A stretch of DNA of 14,310 nt from Gammaproteobacteria bacterium (GTDB taxonomy: Bacteria > Pseudomonadota > Gammaproteobacteria > Ga0077536), in the NCBI GenBank assembly GCA_003540955.1, contig DPMX01000147.1, forward strand, positions 1-14,310, read 5' to 3'. A program made the translations under genes and the position numbers. Shown one piece after another: positions 1-7,055 of the stretch. Numbering within the stretch: the stretch's first letter is position 1; every line of letters starts with the position of its first letter. The notes below the pieces were generated by a model that saw nothing but the letters and a program-made list of their open reading frames with translations, made no database searches and was not told the origin of the DNA.

Positions 1-473
1 TGGCAACTACGTCGATTGTCGGTCAGGCAATCGGTCGAAAAGAGCCGGAGAATGCACGACGGATTGCATATGTTGGAATAACAATGTGCCTTGTAATTAT
101 GTGTGCAAGTGCAGCTTGTACTGTAGCCTTCGGGACTGATATTGCGAGGCTTTATTCGACAGATGATGCGGTTGTGGCGCTCGCTGCCTCGTTGTTAATG
201 ATCGCTGCGTTGATGCAACTCGGTGACGGTATGCAAGTTACCGCGGCTGGTGCGTTGCGGGGACTAAAGGATACACGGATTCCACTTGGTATTAATGCGT
301 TTGTATACTGGTGCGTAGGGTTTAGCATCGCGTATACCCTAGGCGTTCATTTTGATTATGGCGCGCCCGGTGTTTGGGTGGGCTTGTGTTGTTGTCTATG
401 GGTTGCTGGTATTTTATTGACTATGCGTTTTCGCCATGTAATCAATCGGCAAATCTCCAAACTGAAACCTTGA
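1..473 (+). CDS. MATE-family multidrug efflux transporter, C-terminal part (5' truncated)
   Basis: An open frame runs from the left edge (first full codon at 3) to a TGA at 471-473, giving the last 156 residues of a membrane protein. The first visible residues include the stretch GQAIGRKEPENARR, the cytoplasmic loop pattern (G-Q-x-x-G-x) of NorM/MATE transporters. Hydrophobic helices follow, separated by short loops such as ALRGLKDTRIPL, also typical of the second half of MATE proteins. Family members are inner-membrane antiporters that export drugs or cationic compounds in exchange for Na+ or H+. Full-length proteins are about 450 residues, so roughly two thirds lie outside the window. It converges with the glutathione reductase gene across 135 bases. 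The substrate cannot be read from this fragment. Confidence 0.85.
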   Translation, partial: ATTSIVGQAIGRKEPENARRIAYVGITMCLVIMCASAACTVAFGTDIARLYSTDDAVVALAASLLMIAALMQLGDGMQVTAAGALRGLKDTRIPLGINAFVYWCVGFSIAYTLGVHFDYGAPGVWVGLCCCLWVAGILLTMRFRHVINRQISKLKP

Positions 474-535
474 GTAGATATGGCTTCCCGTTATACGCGA
501 GATCGGATAGCCATCCTACTAAAACTAAAAAACGA

Positions 536-579
536 TTGTGTCCAACAATGACAGAGTTTGCGAAACAGAGTCGACACAA
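536..579. repeat. Inverted repeat with inner hairpin between convergent genes; possible bidirectional terminator
   Basis: Seven-base arms TTGTGTC (536-542) and GACACAA (573-579) flank a short perfect hairpin, GTTT-GCG-AAAC (556-566). The same stretch carries the direct repeat ACAGAGT twice, 14 bases apart (551-557 and 565-571). It sits between the converging MATE and gor stop codons. There is no good T-tract on either side, so a factor-independent terminator is only one possibility. Confidence 0.3.
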
Positions 580-608
580 CCAGGCATTAAAATTGCCATA
601 TCCTTAGC

Positions 609-1961
609 TCAGGTGACAGGGTCGCGCATAGTGACTAGTTCCTCAGCTGCGGTGGGGTGGATACCTATCGTACGATCAAAATTCGACTTAGTTGCGCCAG
701 ATTTCAACGCAATAGCGACACCTTGGATTGTCTCGCCAGCATCCGGCCCAACCATATGGACTCCGACTACTCGGTCACTAGCGTCGTCCACAATTAGCTT
801 CATTAGTGTCTTCTCATCGTTGCCGGATAGCGTATGCTTCAGAGCGGTGAATGTTGATTTATAAATTGTTACGGAGCCAAATTTCTCACGTGCCCGAGTT
901 TCGGTGTAACCCACTGTCCCCAAATTCGGTTGGCTAAAGACAGCGGCCGGAACATATTCGTAATCGACTATCTTTTCGTCTGCCGAGAATAGGTCCCAGG
1001 CGAGAGACATTCCTTCCGCGAGCGCGACCGGTGTTAAATTAATCCGATCTGTAACATCGCCAATGGCGTAAATTGATTCGATATTAGTTTGATATCGATC
1101 ATTGACGACGATCGCGCCGTTTTTACCTAATGTGACACCACACGCTTCTAAGCCCAAATTCGCAGTTAGGGGTTTGCGCCCAGTCGCGTACATTACGGCG
1201 TCACAATTGATCGACGTACCGTCGCTCAATGCAACAGTCAATTCTTCCGAACTTTTCGTTATTGCGGACACATCCATGTTGAAACGCAGATCTACTCCTT
1301 TCTTAAGCATCTCTTGTGCAAGAAAACTGCGAGCATCATCATCGAACCCGCGCAGAAAAACCGGCCCCCGATAGATCTGTGTGACATTACTGCCTAGACC
1401 ATTGAAAATCCCGGCGAATTCAACCGCGATATATCCGCCCCCAACAAGTACAACTCGTTTCGGCAATTGATTGAGGAAGAATGCCTCGTTGGAAGTAATC
1501 GCGTACTCTCTGCCAGGCACATCTGGAATGTGGGGCCATCCACCTACTGCAACAAGGATCCGTTCGGTGGAAAAGTTTTTGCCATCCACCGAGACTGTAT
1601 GTGGACCCGTCAGCTCAGCACGGCCGTTGTAAATGTGAGCCCCGGCACTTTCAAGCAAGTTTTCGTAAACGCTATTTAGTCGCTTAATTTCACGATTCTT
1701 ATTCGTGATAAGTTTGCTCCAGTCAAACGCTTCGGATTTAACCGTCCAGCCAAACCCGGTCGCGTCCTTGAATTCGTCCTGGAACTGCGACGCATAGAGC
1801 AACAGCTTCTTCGGAATACAACCGACGTTCACGCAAGTCCCTCCCATATAACGATCTTCGGCAACGGCAACACGTGCGCCAAGTCCGGCTGACATGCGGG
1901 CGGCGCGTACGCCACCGGAACCTGCACCGACCACGAAAAGGTCATAGTTATATTTAGACAT
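609..1961 (-). CDS. gor: Glutathione-disulfide reductase
   Basis: This 450-residue flavoprotein reduces glutathione disulfide to glutathione with NADPH in the cytoplasm, keeping thiols reduced. The FAD-binding GxGxxG is at residues 12-17. The redox-active disulfide motif GGTCVNVGCIPKK has C43 and C48. The second dinucleotide fold, GGGYIAVEFAG, is at 174-184, followed by R198 and R204 at the positions where glutathione reductases contact the NADPH 2'-phosphate. The C-terminal GIHPTAAEE supplies the catalytic His435-Glu440 pair. Length and motifs match bacterial Gor and not lipoamide or mercuric reductase; trypanothione reductase is less likely but not excluded by motif reading. The ATG at 1961 has no strong Shine-Dalgarno sequence. 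It diverges from the HNH gene across about 160 bases. Confidence 0.93.
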   Translation of the reverse strand: MSKYNYDLFVVGAGSGGVRAARMSAGLGARVAVAEDRYMGGTCVNVGCIPKKLLLYASQFQDEFKDATGFGWTVKSEAFDWSKLITNKNREIKRLNSVYENLLESAGAHIYNGRAELTGPHTVSVDGKNFSTERILVAVGGWPHIPDVPGREYAITSNEAFFLNQLPKRVVLVGGGYIAVEFAGIFNGLGSNVTQIYRGPVFLRGFDDDARSFLAQEMLKKGVDLRFNMDVSAITKSSEELTVALSDGTSINCDAVMYATGRKPLTANLGLEACGVTLGKNGAIVVNDRYQTNIESIYAIGDVTDRINLTPVALAEGMSLAWDLFSADEKIVDYEYVPAAVFSQPNLGTVGYTETRAREKFGSVTIYKSTFTALKHTLSGNDEKTLMKLIVDDASDRVVGVHMVGPDAGETIQGVAIALKSGATKSNFDRTIGIHPTAAEELVTMRDPVT

Positions 1962-2121
1962 TAATTGTTAGTCCATACTGCGTAAAAACTAGAGAATACT
2001 GCAATTTTGCTTTGGGAACCGCCACTCGGGCGCAGATTTTTCCAGTATTTTATTGAGGTATTCCAAGCTTAGGCTAATAGCAATAAGATTGCGGCCCCAG
2101 AGGAAAACTTCGGGTAATGAT

Positions 2122-2508
2122 ATGCCTCGTAGTCGCAAGATAAAAAGCTCCATCGCGCTGGACCGGGTCATCGCAGAGGCGCGACGAAACCGCGAGTGCC
2201 GTGAAAGTGGCTATCGGGAGAAGTCGCTTAAGATGTATCCTTGGATTTGCGGTCGTTGTTCGCGAGAATTCACAAGAGAGAACCTTCACCAATTGACCGT
2301 TCACCATCGGGACCATAACCATGACAACAACCCCGAGGACGGGCGTAATTGGGAATTATTGTGTCTGTACTGTCACGATAATGAACATCAACGGTTGGTG
2401 GAGGCTAGCTGTGGGGTTGCAGAGCCTGGATCTAAATCAGTAAGAAATGTTGGTACATACAATCCATTTGCTGAGCTTGAACGATTAATAAAAACTAAAA
2501 CTCCTTAG
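2122..2508 (+). CDS. yajD: YajD-like HNH nuclease family protein
   Basis: This small basic protein (128 residues from the ATG at 2122) closely follows E. coli YajD. It has ESGYREKSLKMYPWICGRC, then LTVHHRDHNHDNNPEDG, NWELLCLYCHD and a C-terminal NPFAELE. The HNH core shows a zinc ribbon of C43-x2-C46 and C81-x2-C84, the H61-H62 pair, N76 and H85/H89. HNH folds cut nucleic acid, but the cellular role of YajD is not known to me, so function beyond likely nuclease is inference. A TTG at 2053 would add 23 residues. I prefer the ATG because the extra residues are not in YajD and AGAGG lies upstream, although at a long spacing (about 18 bases). No phage or toxin neighbours are visible, which suggests a housekeeping copy. 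Confidence 0.85.
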   Translation: MPRSRKIKSSIALDRVIAEARRNRECRESGYREKSLKMYPWICGRCSREFTRENLHQLTVHHRDHNHDNNPEDGRNWELLCLYCHDNEHQRLVEASCGVAEPGSKSVRNVGTYNPFAELERLIKTKTP

Positions 2509-2565
2509 GAGATCAGGTAACTATCGAGGGTATCGTCCCCTAGTCGTTAGTTTGGAAATTTTGTT

Positions 2566-3048
2566 ATGACATTAGCTACTTTCTCCAAAGCAACCCACGA
2601 ACGGTTTTTCGAGGACTATGAATTGGGTGGCGTTTATGAATTTGGATCAGTGACGATTTCCGAGGCTGAGATTATCGACTTTGCTACGCGTTTTGATCCG
2701 CAGCCTTTTCACATTAATCCGAAGCGAGCGAAACAAACGATCTATGGCGGCATCATTGCAAGTGGTTGGCATACTTGTTCCATTATGATGAGGCTATTGG
2801 CGGATAATTTTATTTCTAGCACTGCCGGCATGGGCTCCCCTGGGGTTGACCGATTGCGGTGGCCGATCCCTGTACGTGGTGGCGATGAATTATCGATACG
2901 GGTCACGATCTTGGAGATGCGCCAATCGAAATCTAAACCTGACCGCGGAATCATGAAAAATCTTACTGAATTATTGAATCAAAATGGCGAGGTAGTGATG
3001 GAAATGCAAGGGGTAAGCTTTATAGCCTGTCGGGAGACTACAAACTAG
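2566..3048 (+). CDS. MaoC-like dehydratase / (R)-enoyl-CoA hydratase family protein
   Basis: This 160-residue single hot-dog protein has the hydratase motif with the catalytic pair D44 and H49 in FDPQPFHINP, at the five-residue spacing used by (R)-specific enoyl-CoA hydratases. It is followed by YGGIIASGWHT and MMRLL, the signature of the MaoC-like group. Members add water across the double bond of trans-2-enoyl-CoA or related thioesters in the cytoplasm. The substrate here cannot be predicted. It starts 57 bases after the HNH gene on the same strand, with only a weak GGAA before the ATG. The nearby flavin oxidoreductase, crotonase and HMG-CoA-lyase-like genes suggest a role in acyl-CoA breakdown, but this is inferred from proximity only. 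Confidence 0.87.
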   Translation: MTLATFSKATHERFFEDYELGGVYEFGSVTISEAEIIDFATRFDPQPFHINPKRAKQTIYGGIIASGWHTCSIMMRLLADNFISSTAGMGSPGVDRLRWPIPVRGGDELSIRVTILEMRQSKSKPDRGIMKNLTELLNQNGEVVMEMQGVSFIACRETTN

Positions 3049-3206
3049 CAATAATGACGAGCCAGAAGAGGTAACTCGCACTCGCCACCTGCAGTTTATG
3101 GGATTGTATTAGGGAGATACATCAAAAGCCGAAATACGTGCAATTTTGTCGAAGTTGAAGCAGAAGTGTCTATTATGAAGCGGATAAAACTAGCAAAATC
3201 GCGATT

Positions 3207-3240
3207 TAAAAGACGTAGACCTCAGTCGAAAGGTCTTTTA
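3207..3240 (+). terminator. Candidate hairpin followed by short T run (weak terminator or leader structure)
   Basis: AGACCT (3217-3222) and AGGTCT (3231-3236) form a perfect six-base stem with an eight-base loop followed by TTT. A competing outer stem pairs TAAAAGAC (3207-3214) with GTCTTTTA (3233-3240). The T tract is short. It could end the maoC transcript or fold in the leader of the downstream flavin oxidoreductase mRNA. The rest of the 295-base gap (3049-3343) holds nothing else I can support. Confidence 0.35.
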
Positions 3241-3343
3241 TGCTGTGCGTTGGATCTCCGTGTTTGGTGAGAGCCAATACTATGAAGACTCATATTGATA
3301 GCGCAGACTCTGCGAGCGTGTCCTCGAATACAGGAGAATTTTT

Positions 3344-4432
3344 ATGAAATCTGGTTATTTGATGCTTTTCCAGAATGCCCATGAAGGCCTTGCCGATGCC
3401 GACATGGTGAAGAAAGAAATGGAACTGGCGGTTCTGACCGAGGAATGTGGATTTGACACAGTGTGGTCGGCGGAACATCACTTCGATTGGTATTCGATGA
3501 TTCCGGACAATCTCCAAGCGCTCACTTATGTCGCAGCCAAGACCTCACGGATCCAACTTGGGACAGGTGCGGTTATTCTGCCTTGGAATGAACCAATTAG
3601 AGTTGCTGAGAAGTTGTCTATGTTGGATGCATTGTGTGATGGGCGTCTCGTCTACGGTATCGGACGTGGTTTGGCGCGAAAAGAGTATGAGTCGTTCGGT
3701 ATTAATATGGAAGAAGCGCGTGGACGATTCGAGGAAGCTGCGCCGATGATTGTTGAAGCGCTAGAGACTGGTTTTATAGAGGGCAACGGCCCGTTCTATC
3801 CGCAGAAGCGAACCGAAATACGGCCGCGACCCAGTCGTTCCTTTAAAGGGCGATTATATGGGGTTGCGATGTCGCCTGATTCCGCCCCGACCGTTGGTAG
3901 TCTAGGTTGTACGATGATGTTTTTCCCACAATTCGAGATTGAAAAACATGTCCCGGGGGTGGATTTGTGGCGCGATGCTTTCACCGCGGCTCATGGTGGG
4001 GTGGCACCGCCGCCGGTCGCGATCGATACCACCTATTGCAATCAAGATGCTGCTAAGGCAGAAGAAATGGCGAGAAAATACATCGCCGGATATTATCTAT
4101 CGGTGCTTGAACATTATGAATTCCTTGAGGATTATCACCGCGACACCAAGGGTTACGAAACCTATGCCGCAGCCGCCGACATCCTAAAGGCCGCTGGCAA
4201 AGAGCAATCGCTGGAGGATTATGTCAACAATCAGGCAACAGGTACGCCGCAACAAATTCTCGATAAACTAGAGGCGCGGCGTAAGGTGCTAGGGGATTTT
4301 GAATGGAACATGATGCTGAGTTATTCGGGCATGCCATTTGAGGAAGCAGAAAAATCCATGCGCCTTATCGGCAAGGAGGTATTGCCGGAAATACGAAGCT
4401 GGGGCATGGAGCCGAGTAAGCGGGTTGCATAA
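3344..4432 (+). CDS. LLM-class (luciferase-like) flavin-dependent oxidoreductase
   Basis: This 362-residue protein has the bacterial-luciferase TIM-barrel fold. It begins with a short beta strand (GYLMLFQ), then ECGFDTVWSAEHHF with the family E-H-H at residues 44-46, then RIQLGTGAVILPW and the helix EKLSMLDALCDGRLVYGIGRG. These enzymes use reduced FMN or F420 to oxygenate or reduce organic substrates; cofactor and substrate cannot be told from motifs. AGGAG at 3332-3336 is seven bases from the ATG and fixes the start. A second ATG at 3362 falls in another frame and is not used. It converges with the enoyl-CoA hydratase gene across 67 bases. Among its neighbours it could activate or cleave a substrate that feeds CoA-thioester degradation. 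Confidence 0.88.
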   Translation: MKSGYLMLFQNAHEGLADADMVKKEMELAVLTEECGFDTVWSAEHHFDWYSMIPDNLQALTYVAAKTSRIQLGTGAVILPWNEPIRVAEKLSMLDALCDGRLVYGIGRGLARKEYESFGINMEEARGRFEEAAPMIVEALETGFIEGNGPFYPQKRTEIRPRPSRSFKGRLYGVAMSPDSAPTVGSLGCTMMFFPQFEIEKHVPGVDLWRDAFTAAHGGVAPPPVAIDTTYCNQDAAKAEEMARKYIAGYYLSVLEHYEFLEDYHRDTKGYETYAAAADILKAAGKEQSLEDYVNNQATGTPQQILDKLEARRKVLGDFEWNMMLSYSGMPFEEAEKSMRLIGKEVLPEIRSWGMEPSKRVA

Positions 4433-4477
4433 CCTGCGGTCAAAAAGGTATCCGGTCAGACTCGAAGAGGCCTAGTC

Positions 4478-4490
4478 GGCCATAGTGGCT
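4478..4490. terminator. Small hairpin between convergent genes
   Basis: GGCCA (4478-4482) pairs with TGGCT (4486-4490), including one G-T pair, around a TAG loop; an A/T-rich stretch follows. It lies between the flavin oxidoreductase stop and the enoyl-CoA hydratase stop. The short stem makes it a weak candidate. Confidence 0.2.
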
Positions 4491-4499
4491 TATTAGTAT

Positions 4500-5252
4500 T
4501 TAGTAGTTTGGGGTGCGTTTTCTCCGAAAAGCGTTCACTCCTTCAGAAAAATCCGCACTTGCGCGTACTCGGTCGCCTTGTAGTTGTTCGGCCGATTCGC
4601 GGGCTAACGTTGCCGCCGCCACGCTATCCGATATGTGTTGCTTCACTGCTTGTACGGCAATTGGGCTATTCGCAGCAATAGTTGCGGCGACTGACACTGC
4701 TTGATCGATTAGTTCTCCAGCAGGGACTATGTCGTTGATTAGACCTATGCTTTGCGCCTTTTTTGCGTCGATCATTTCGGCTGTCAACAGTAATTTCATT
4801 GCATGTACATAGCCAATTTGGTTGACAAGTTTTGAGGTCGCTCCGCCGAAGGGATAGATCCCCCATCTAACTTCTGGTAGACCGAATCGTGCGTGAGGGG
4901 CGGCGAGGCGAATGTCAGTAGAGAATAAGAGTTCTACGCCCCCGCCGGCGCACACGCCATTAACGGCTGAAATAATTGGCTTCGGGTACCCTGATGTCTT
5001 TAGAAGCGAACGATTTATCATCTGTGCCGTTTCTTTATTGGCACTCAAGTCACCGGTTATATCCGCACCAGCATTGAAGGCCTTCTCGCCGGCACCAGTT
5101 AGAACGATGGCACGGCAGTCTGATGTTGCTAGTCGATCCCAACACGAGGCGAGTTCTTGCATCATTTCGCGACTCATGGCATTTCGCTTTGGTTGGTTGT
5201 CGATAGTGATGAGCACAACATGGGGACTTGGATAATCGATCAAGATTGGCAT
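4500..5252 (-). CDS. Enoyl-CoA hydratase/isomerase (crotonase) family protein
   Basis: This 250-residue crotonase has a typical length and order of motifs: IDNQPKRNAMS near the N-terminus, the oxyanion-hole loop FNAGADI (59-65), then AVNGVCAGGGVELLFSTDI and FGLPEVRWGIYPFGGAT. Both acidic residues of the rat hydratase active site have counterparts, E107 in GGGVEL and E127 in LPEV, so genuine hydration of 2-enoyl-CoA is plausible. Other crotonase reactions (isomerase, thioesterase) cannot be excluded. The ATG is preceded by AAAGGTAG at good spacing. That site overlaps the TAA of the upstream dehydrogenase gene, only 11 bases away, so the two genes probably form an operon with coupled translation. 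The acyl substrate is unknown. Confidence 0.9.
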   Translation of the reverse strand: MPILIDYPSPHVVLITIDNQPKRNAMSREMMQELASCWDRLATSDCRAIVLTGAGEKAFNAGADITGDLSANKETAQMINRSLLKTSGYPKPIISAVNGVCAGGGVELLFSTDIRLAAPHARFGLPEVRWGIYPFGGATSKLVNQIGYVHAMKLLLTAEMIDAKKAQSIGLINDIVPAGELIDQAVSVAATIAANSPIAVQAVKQHISDSVAAATLARESAEQLQGDRVRASADFSEGVNAFRRKRTPNY

Positions 5253-5263
5253 GTGGCTACCTT

Positions 5264-6247
5264 TTAGGTTAGCTGACGGGGAAACACGAGAATACGCCCA
5301 TGAGCTCGCCGTTCTGTCAGTAATTGGATCGCGTCTACACCTCGATCAAGCGTTAGTTTGTGAGTTACAAGTGGATGTAGGCGACCCTCGGCATACCACT
5401 CAAGCAGTGATGTGACAGATGCTTGTAGCTTGGCTGGCGCGTACCACCGAAAATAGCGAAGCGACGAGCCCAGTGCAGCTCGGTTTTTTACTAGAAGTCG
5501 ATTCGCAGGGATTTTTGGTACCCCGCCAACGAAGCCTACATGGACGTAGCGTCCACCCCAGCCGAGAGAAGATAATGCAGGGTCAAAGAGTTCTCCACCT
5601 ATCGGGTCAAAACAGACGTCGGCGCCACAATCATTTGTTAGTTCCATGACTCGAGCCTTTAGATCTTCCTCTTTGTAATTAATTATCTCATCGGCGCCAC
5701 TTTTCCGAGCGATGCTCAATTTCTCTCTAGTACTTGCGCATGCGATCACCCGAGCGCCAAATGCTTTTCCGATTTCGACGGCTGCTAAACCAACTCCACC
5801 AGCTGCACCGAGGATAATTAGGGTCTCCTTTGATTCGATGCGGGCTCGCCATCGAAGGGCGACTTCGGAGGAGAAATACGCGATCGGGAAAGCTCCAGCG
5901 TCAGAAAAACTCATCGTTGGCGGTACAATCCAGGCGTCGGTCTGTTCGGCAACAGCTTGTTCGGCCATGCCGCCGTAATTCAGTAGGGCCATGACCCGGT
6001 CGCCTCGCTTGAATCTGCTAACCTTGTAACCACAGGCGACAACCGTACCCGCGGCTTCTAATCCCGGTGCGAAAGGAAAAGGCGGTTTTGTTTGGTAATT
6101 GCCGGCGATCATTATCGCGTCTGCATAATTTACTGCGGCCGTCTCAACATCAATTAAGATTTGGGTTGGAGTTGGCACAGGGGGTTCGATTTCGGCTAAC
6201 TGTAGTTGATCCAAATTGCCCCATTGGCGGCAGATAAGAGCGCGCAC
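5264..6247 (-). CDS. Zinc-independent NADPH:quinone oxidoreductase-type MDR dehydrogenase
   Basis: This 327-residue medium-chain dehydrogenase/reductase belongs to the quinone oxidoreductase branch. The GroES-like N-terminal domain carries AAVNYADAIMIAGNY and PFAPGLEAAGTV. The Rossmann domain has the nucleotide motif GAAGGVG at 147-153. Structural and catalytic zinc cysteines are absent, as expected for this branch. Members reduce quinones or the C=C bond of enones and some enoyl-CoA esters with NADPH. The start is GTG at 6247, supported by GAGGA (complement of 6256-6260) eight bases upstream and by the conserved MRALICRQWG beginning. It is the first gene of a two-gene unit with the enoyl-CoA hydratase. 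Pairing with a crotonase suggests acyl-CoA or ketone metabolism, which is inference. Confidence 0.88.
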   Translation of the reverse strand: MRALICRQWGNLDQLQLAEIEPPVPTPTQILIDVETAAVNYADAIMIAGNYQTKPPFPFAPGLEAAGTVVACGYKVSRFKRGDRVMALLNYGGMAEQAVAEQTDAWIVPPTMSFSDAGAFPIAYFSSEVALRWRARIESKETLIILGAAGGVGLAAVEIGKAFGARVIACASTREKLSIARKSGADEIINYKEEDLKARVMELTNDCGADVCFDPIGGELFDPALSSLGWGGRYVHVGFVGGVPKIPANRLLVKNRAALGSSLRYFRWYAPAKLQASVTSLLEWYAEGRLHPLVTHKLTLDRGVDAIQLLTERRAHGRILVFPRQLT

Positions 6248-6625
6248 TTTTCCTTTCCTCTAATTCAATTCAATAGTTTAACGTAAGCGTTGAGTCGATA
6301 CTTAGTTGCCTTTTCGCTACCGAGTTTCTCATATTATCGTTGGTTAAAAGTACCCTACCATTTGATTCGAGTCGTTTCGGGTCAAAATCTCGATGGTCGT
6401 TCGGTCTAAAAATCGACTTATTGTTCGGGGACCAGCCGTTATTCCTCATTTCAGCGAAGTTGATATCGATTAGATGTTTTTTTCGGCATAATCCGTTTAC
6501 GCGATTATTCCGATCTCGCGATTTACACTTGATGGGAGTCGTGCTCTCCCGGCACGCCTCACAAGGTTTGAACGTTAGTAAATATTATTGGCGGTGAATC
6601 TTAAACCTCAAACTAAAAATCAGGT
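6248..6625. other. 378-base gene-free divergent intergenic region
   Basis: This region separates the divergent quinone oxidoreductase and DUF6869-like genes and should hold promoters for both. I see an imperfect dyad (6278-6293) and two mutually exclusive five-base hairpins at 6534-6556: GGGAG/CTCCC and CGTGC/GCACG. The longest open frame (6340-6597) starts with TTG, lacks a ribosome site and resembles nothing I know. No convincing -35/-10 pair was found. Confidence 0.5.
6278..6293. promoter_or_regulatory. Imperfect dyad, possible operator of the oxidoreductase/enoyl-CoA hydratase pair
   Basis: TTAACG and CGTTGA flank TAAG; AACG/CGTT is a perfect arm pair and one outer position is a mismatch. 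It lies about 30-45 bases before the GTG start at 6247, where a repressor site would be expected. No regulator can be assigned from sequence alone. Confidence 0.25.
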
Positions 6626-7015
6626 ATGGATGGTATCGAAAGCAAAAAGCTCGCACACGCATGGGTCAAGTTTCAGCAAAACTGGTGGGCGTGGGATCGG
6701 CTTGACGAATTGTGTCGGAAAGATCCGAAAAGCAGTTGGCTTGTATTTACCGAGCTGCTCAGTGTAGCAAATGGAAAAGAACTACTTGAAGACATCGGTG
6801 CTGGCCCATTGGAGGATTTTATCAACTACTACGCATCCGATTTTATTGACGAATTAGAATCTGCCGCGGCGTCGAATCGGGCATTCTTGACAGCGCTGTC
6901 TTTTGTACAACTCCGTAGTCCTAGTCCTGATTTGTCTGACCGCCTTGAAGCGCTGGGTTGTCGCGTCTCCTCTGAGCGCAGTAAGCCCGATAAAGGGGAG
7001 GAACGTTATGAATAA
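6626..7015 (+). CDS. DUF6869-like protein of unknown function
   Basis: This small acidic soluble protein (129 residues) has no signal peptide or membrane segment. The N-terminal half carries an aromatic-rich helix, HAWVKFQQNWWAWDRLDELC (11-30). DPKSSWLVFTELL, GAGPLEDFINYY and FIDELE follow. This order is what I remember of the DUF6869 family, an all-helical group without known function; a profile search would settle it. The ATG at 6626 is the only methionine near the start. Its AGG is too close to be a good ribosome site, so expression may be modest. The last codons contain a strong ribosome binding site and the ATG of the next short frame (7008), so the gene overlaps what follows. It probably forms a unit with the DUF6925-like gene. 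Confidence 0.7.
   Translation: MDGIESKKLAHAWVKFQQNWWAWDRLDELCRKDPKSSWLVFTELLSVANGKELLEDIGAGPLEDFINYYASDFIDELESAAASNRAFLTALSFVQLRSPSPDLSDRLEALGCRVSSERSKPDKGEERYE
6995..7001 (+). promoter_or_regulatory. Strong Shine-Dalgarno site inside the end of the DUF6869-like gene
   Basis: GGGGAGG contains a perfect GGAGG (6997-7001) six bases before the ATG at 7008. That ATG is out of frame with both neighbouring genes. It is one of the best ribosome sites in the window, yet neither long gene uses it directly. Confidence 0.6.
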
Positions 7016-7055
7016 ACCTTTGATCTTGGGCGACTTAGGAGATCTCAGTTTTTGA
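7008..7055 (+). CDS. Possible 15-codon leader frame, or detached N-terminus of the next gene
   Basis: The ATG at 7008, served by the strong site at 6995-7001, opens a frame of 15 codons (MNKPLILGDLGDLSF) ending in TGA at 7053-7055. The TGA overlaps the ATG of the next gene by one base (TGATG), a classic coupling arrangement. The frame also overlaps the end of the DUF6869-like gene by eight bases. Alternatively it is the true start of the next gene: the run of five T at 7049-7053 precedes the stop, and one additional T would join the two frames without a stop. Translation is not shown by the sequence, so this is a candidate only. Confidence 0.4.
   Translation: MNKPLILGDLGDLSF

Noticed and set aside
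2053..2121. N-terminal extension of the YajD-like protein from TTG 2053
   Set aside because: The added 23 residues are basic and unlike YajD, and TTG lacks a ribosome site, while ATG 2122 gives the expected family length.
2122..2508. HNH gene as a sign of phage, homing element or toxin system
   Set aside because: It matches the chromosomal YajD type across its length and has no integrase, terminase, capsid or immunity-type neighbour.
6534..6556. Hairpins as a possible tRNA, small RNA or repetitive palindrome
   Set aside because: The stems are only five bases and mutually exclusive, with no cloverleaf, no T-tract and no second copy in the window.
6340..6597. 85-codon open frame in the large divergent gap
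   Set aside because: It starts with TTG, has no ribosome site, looks like random composition rich in F, R and S, and matches no family I recognise.
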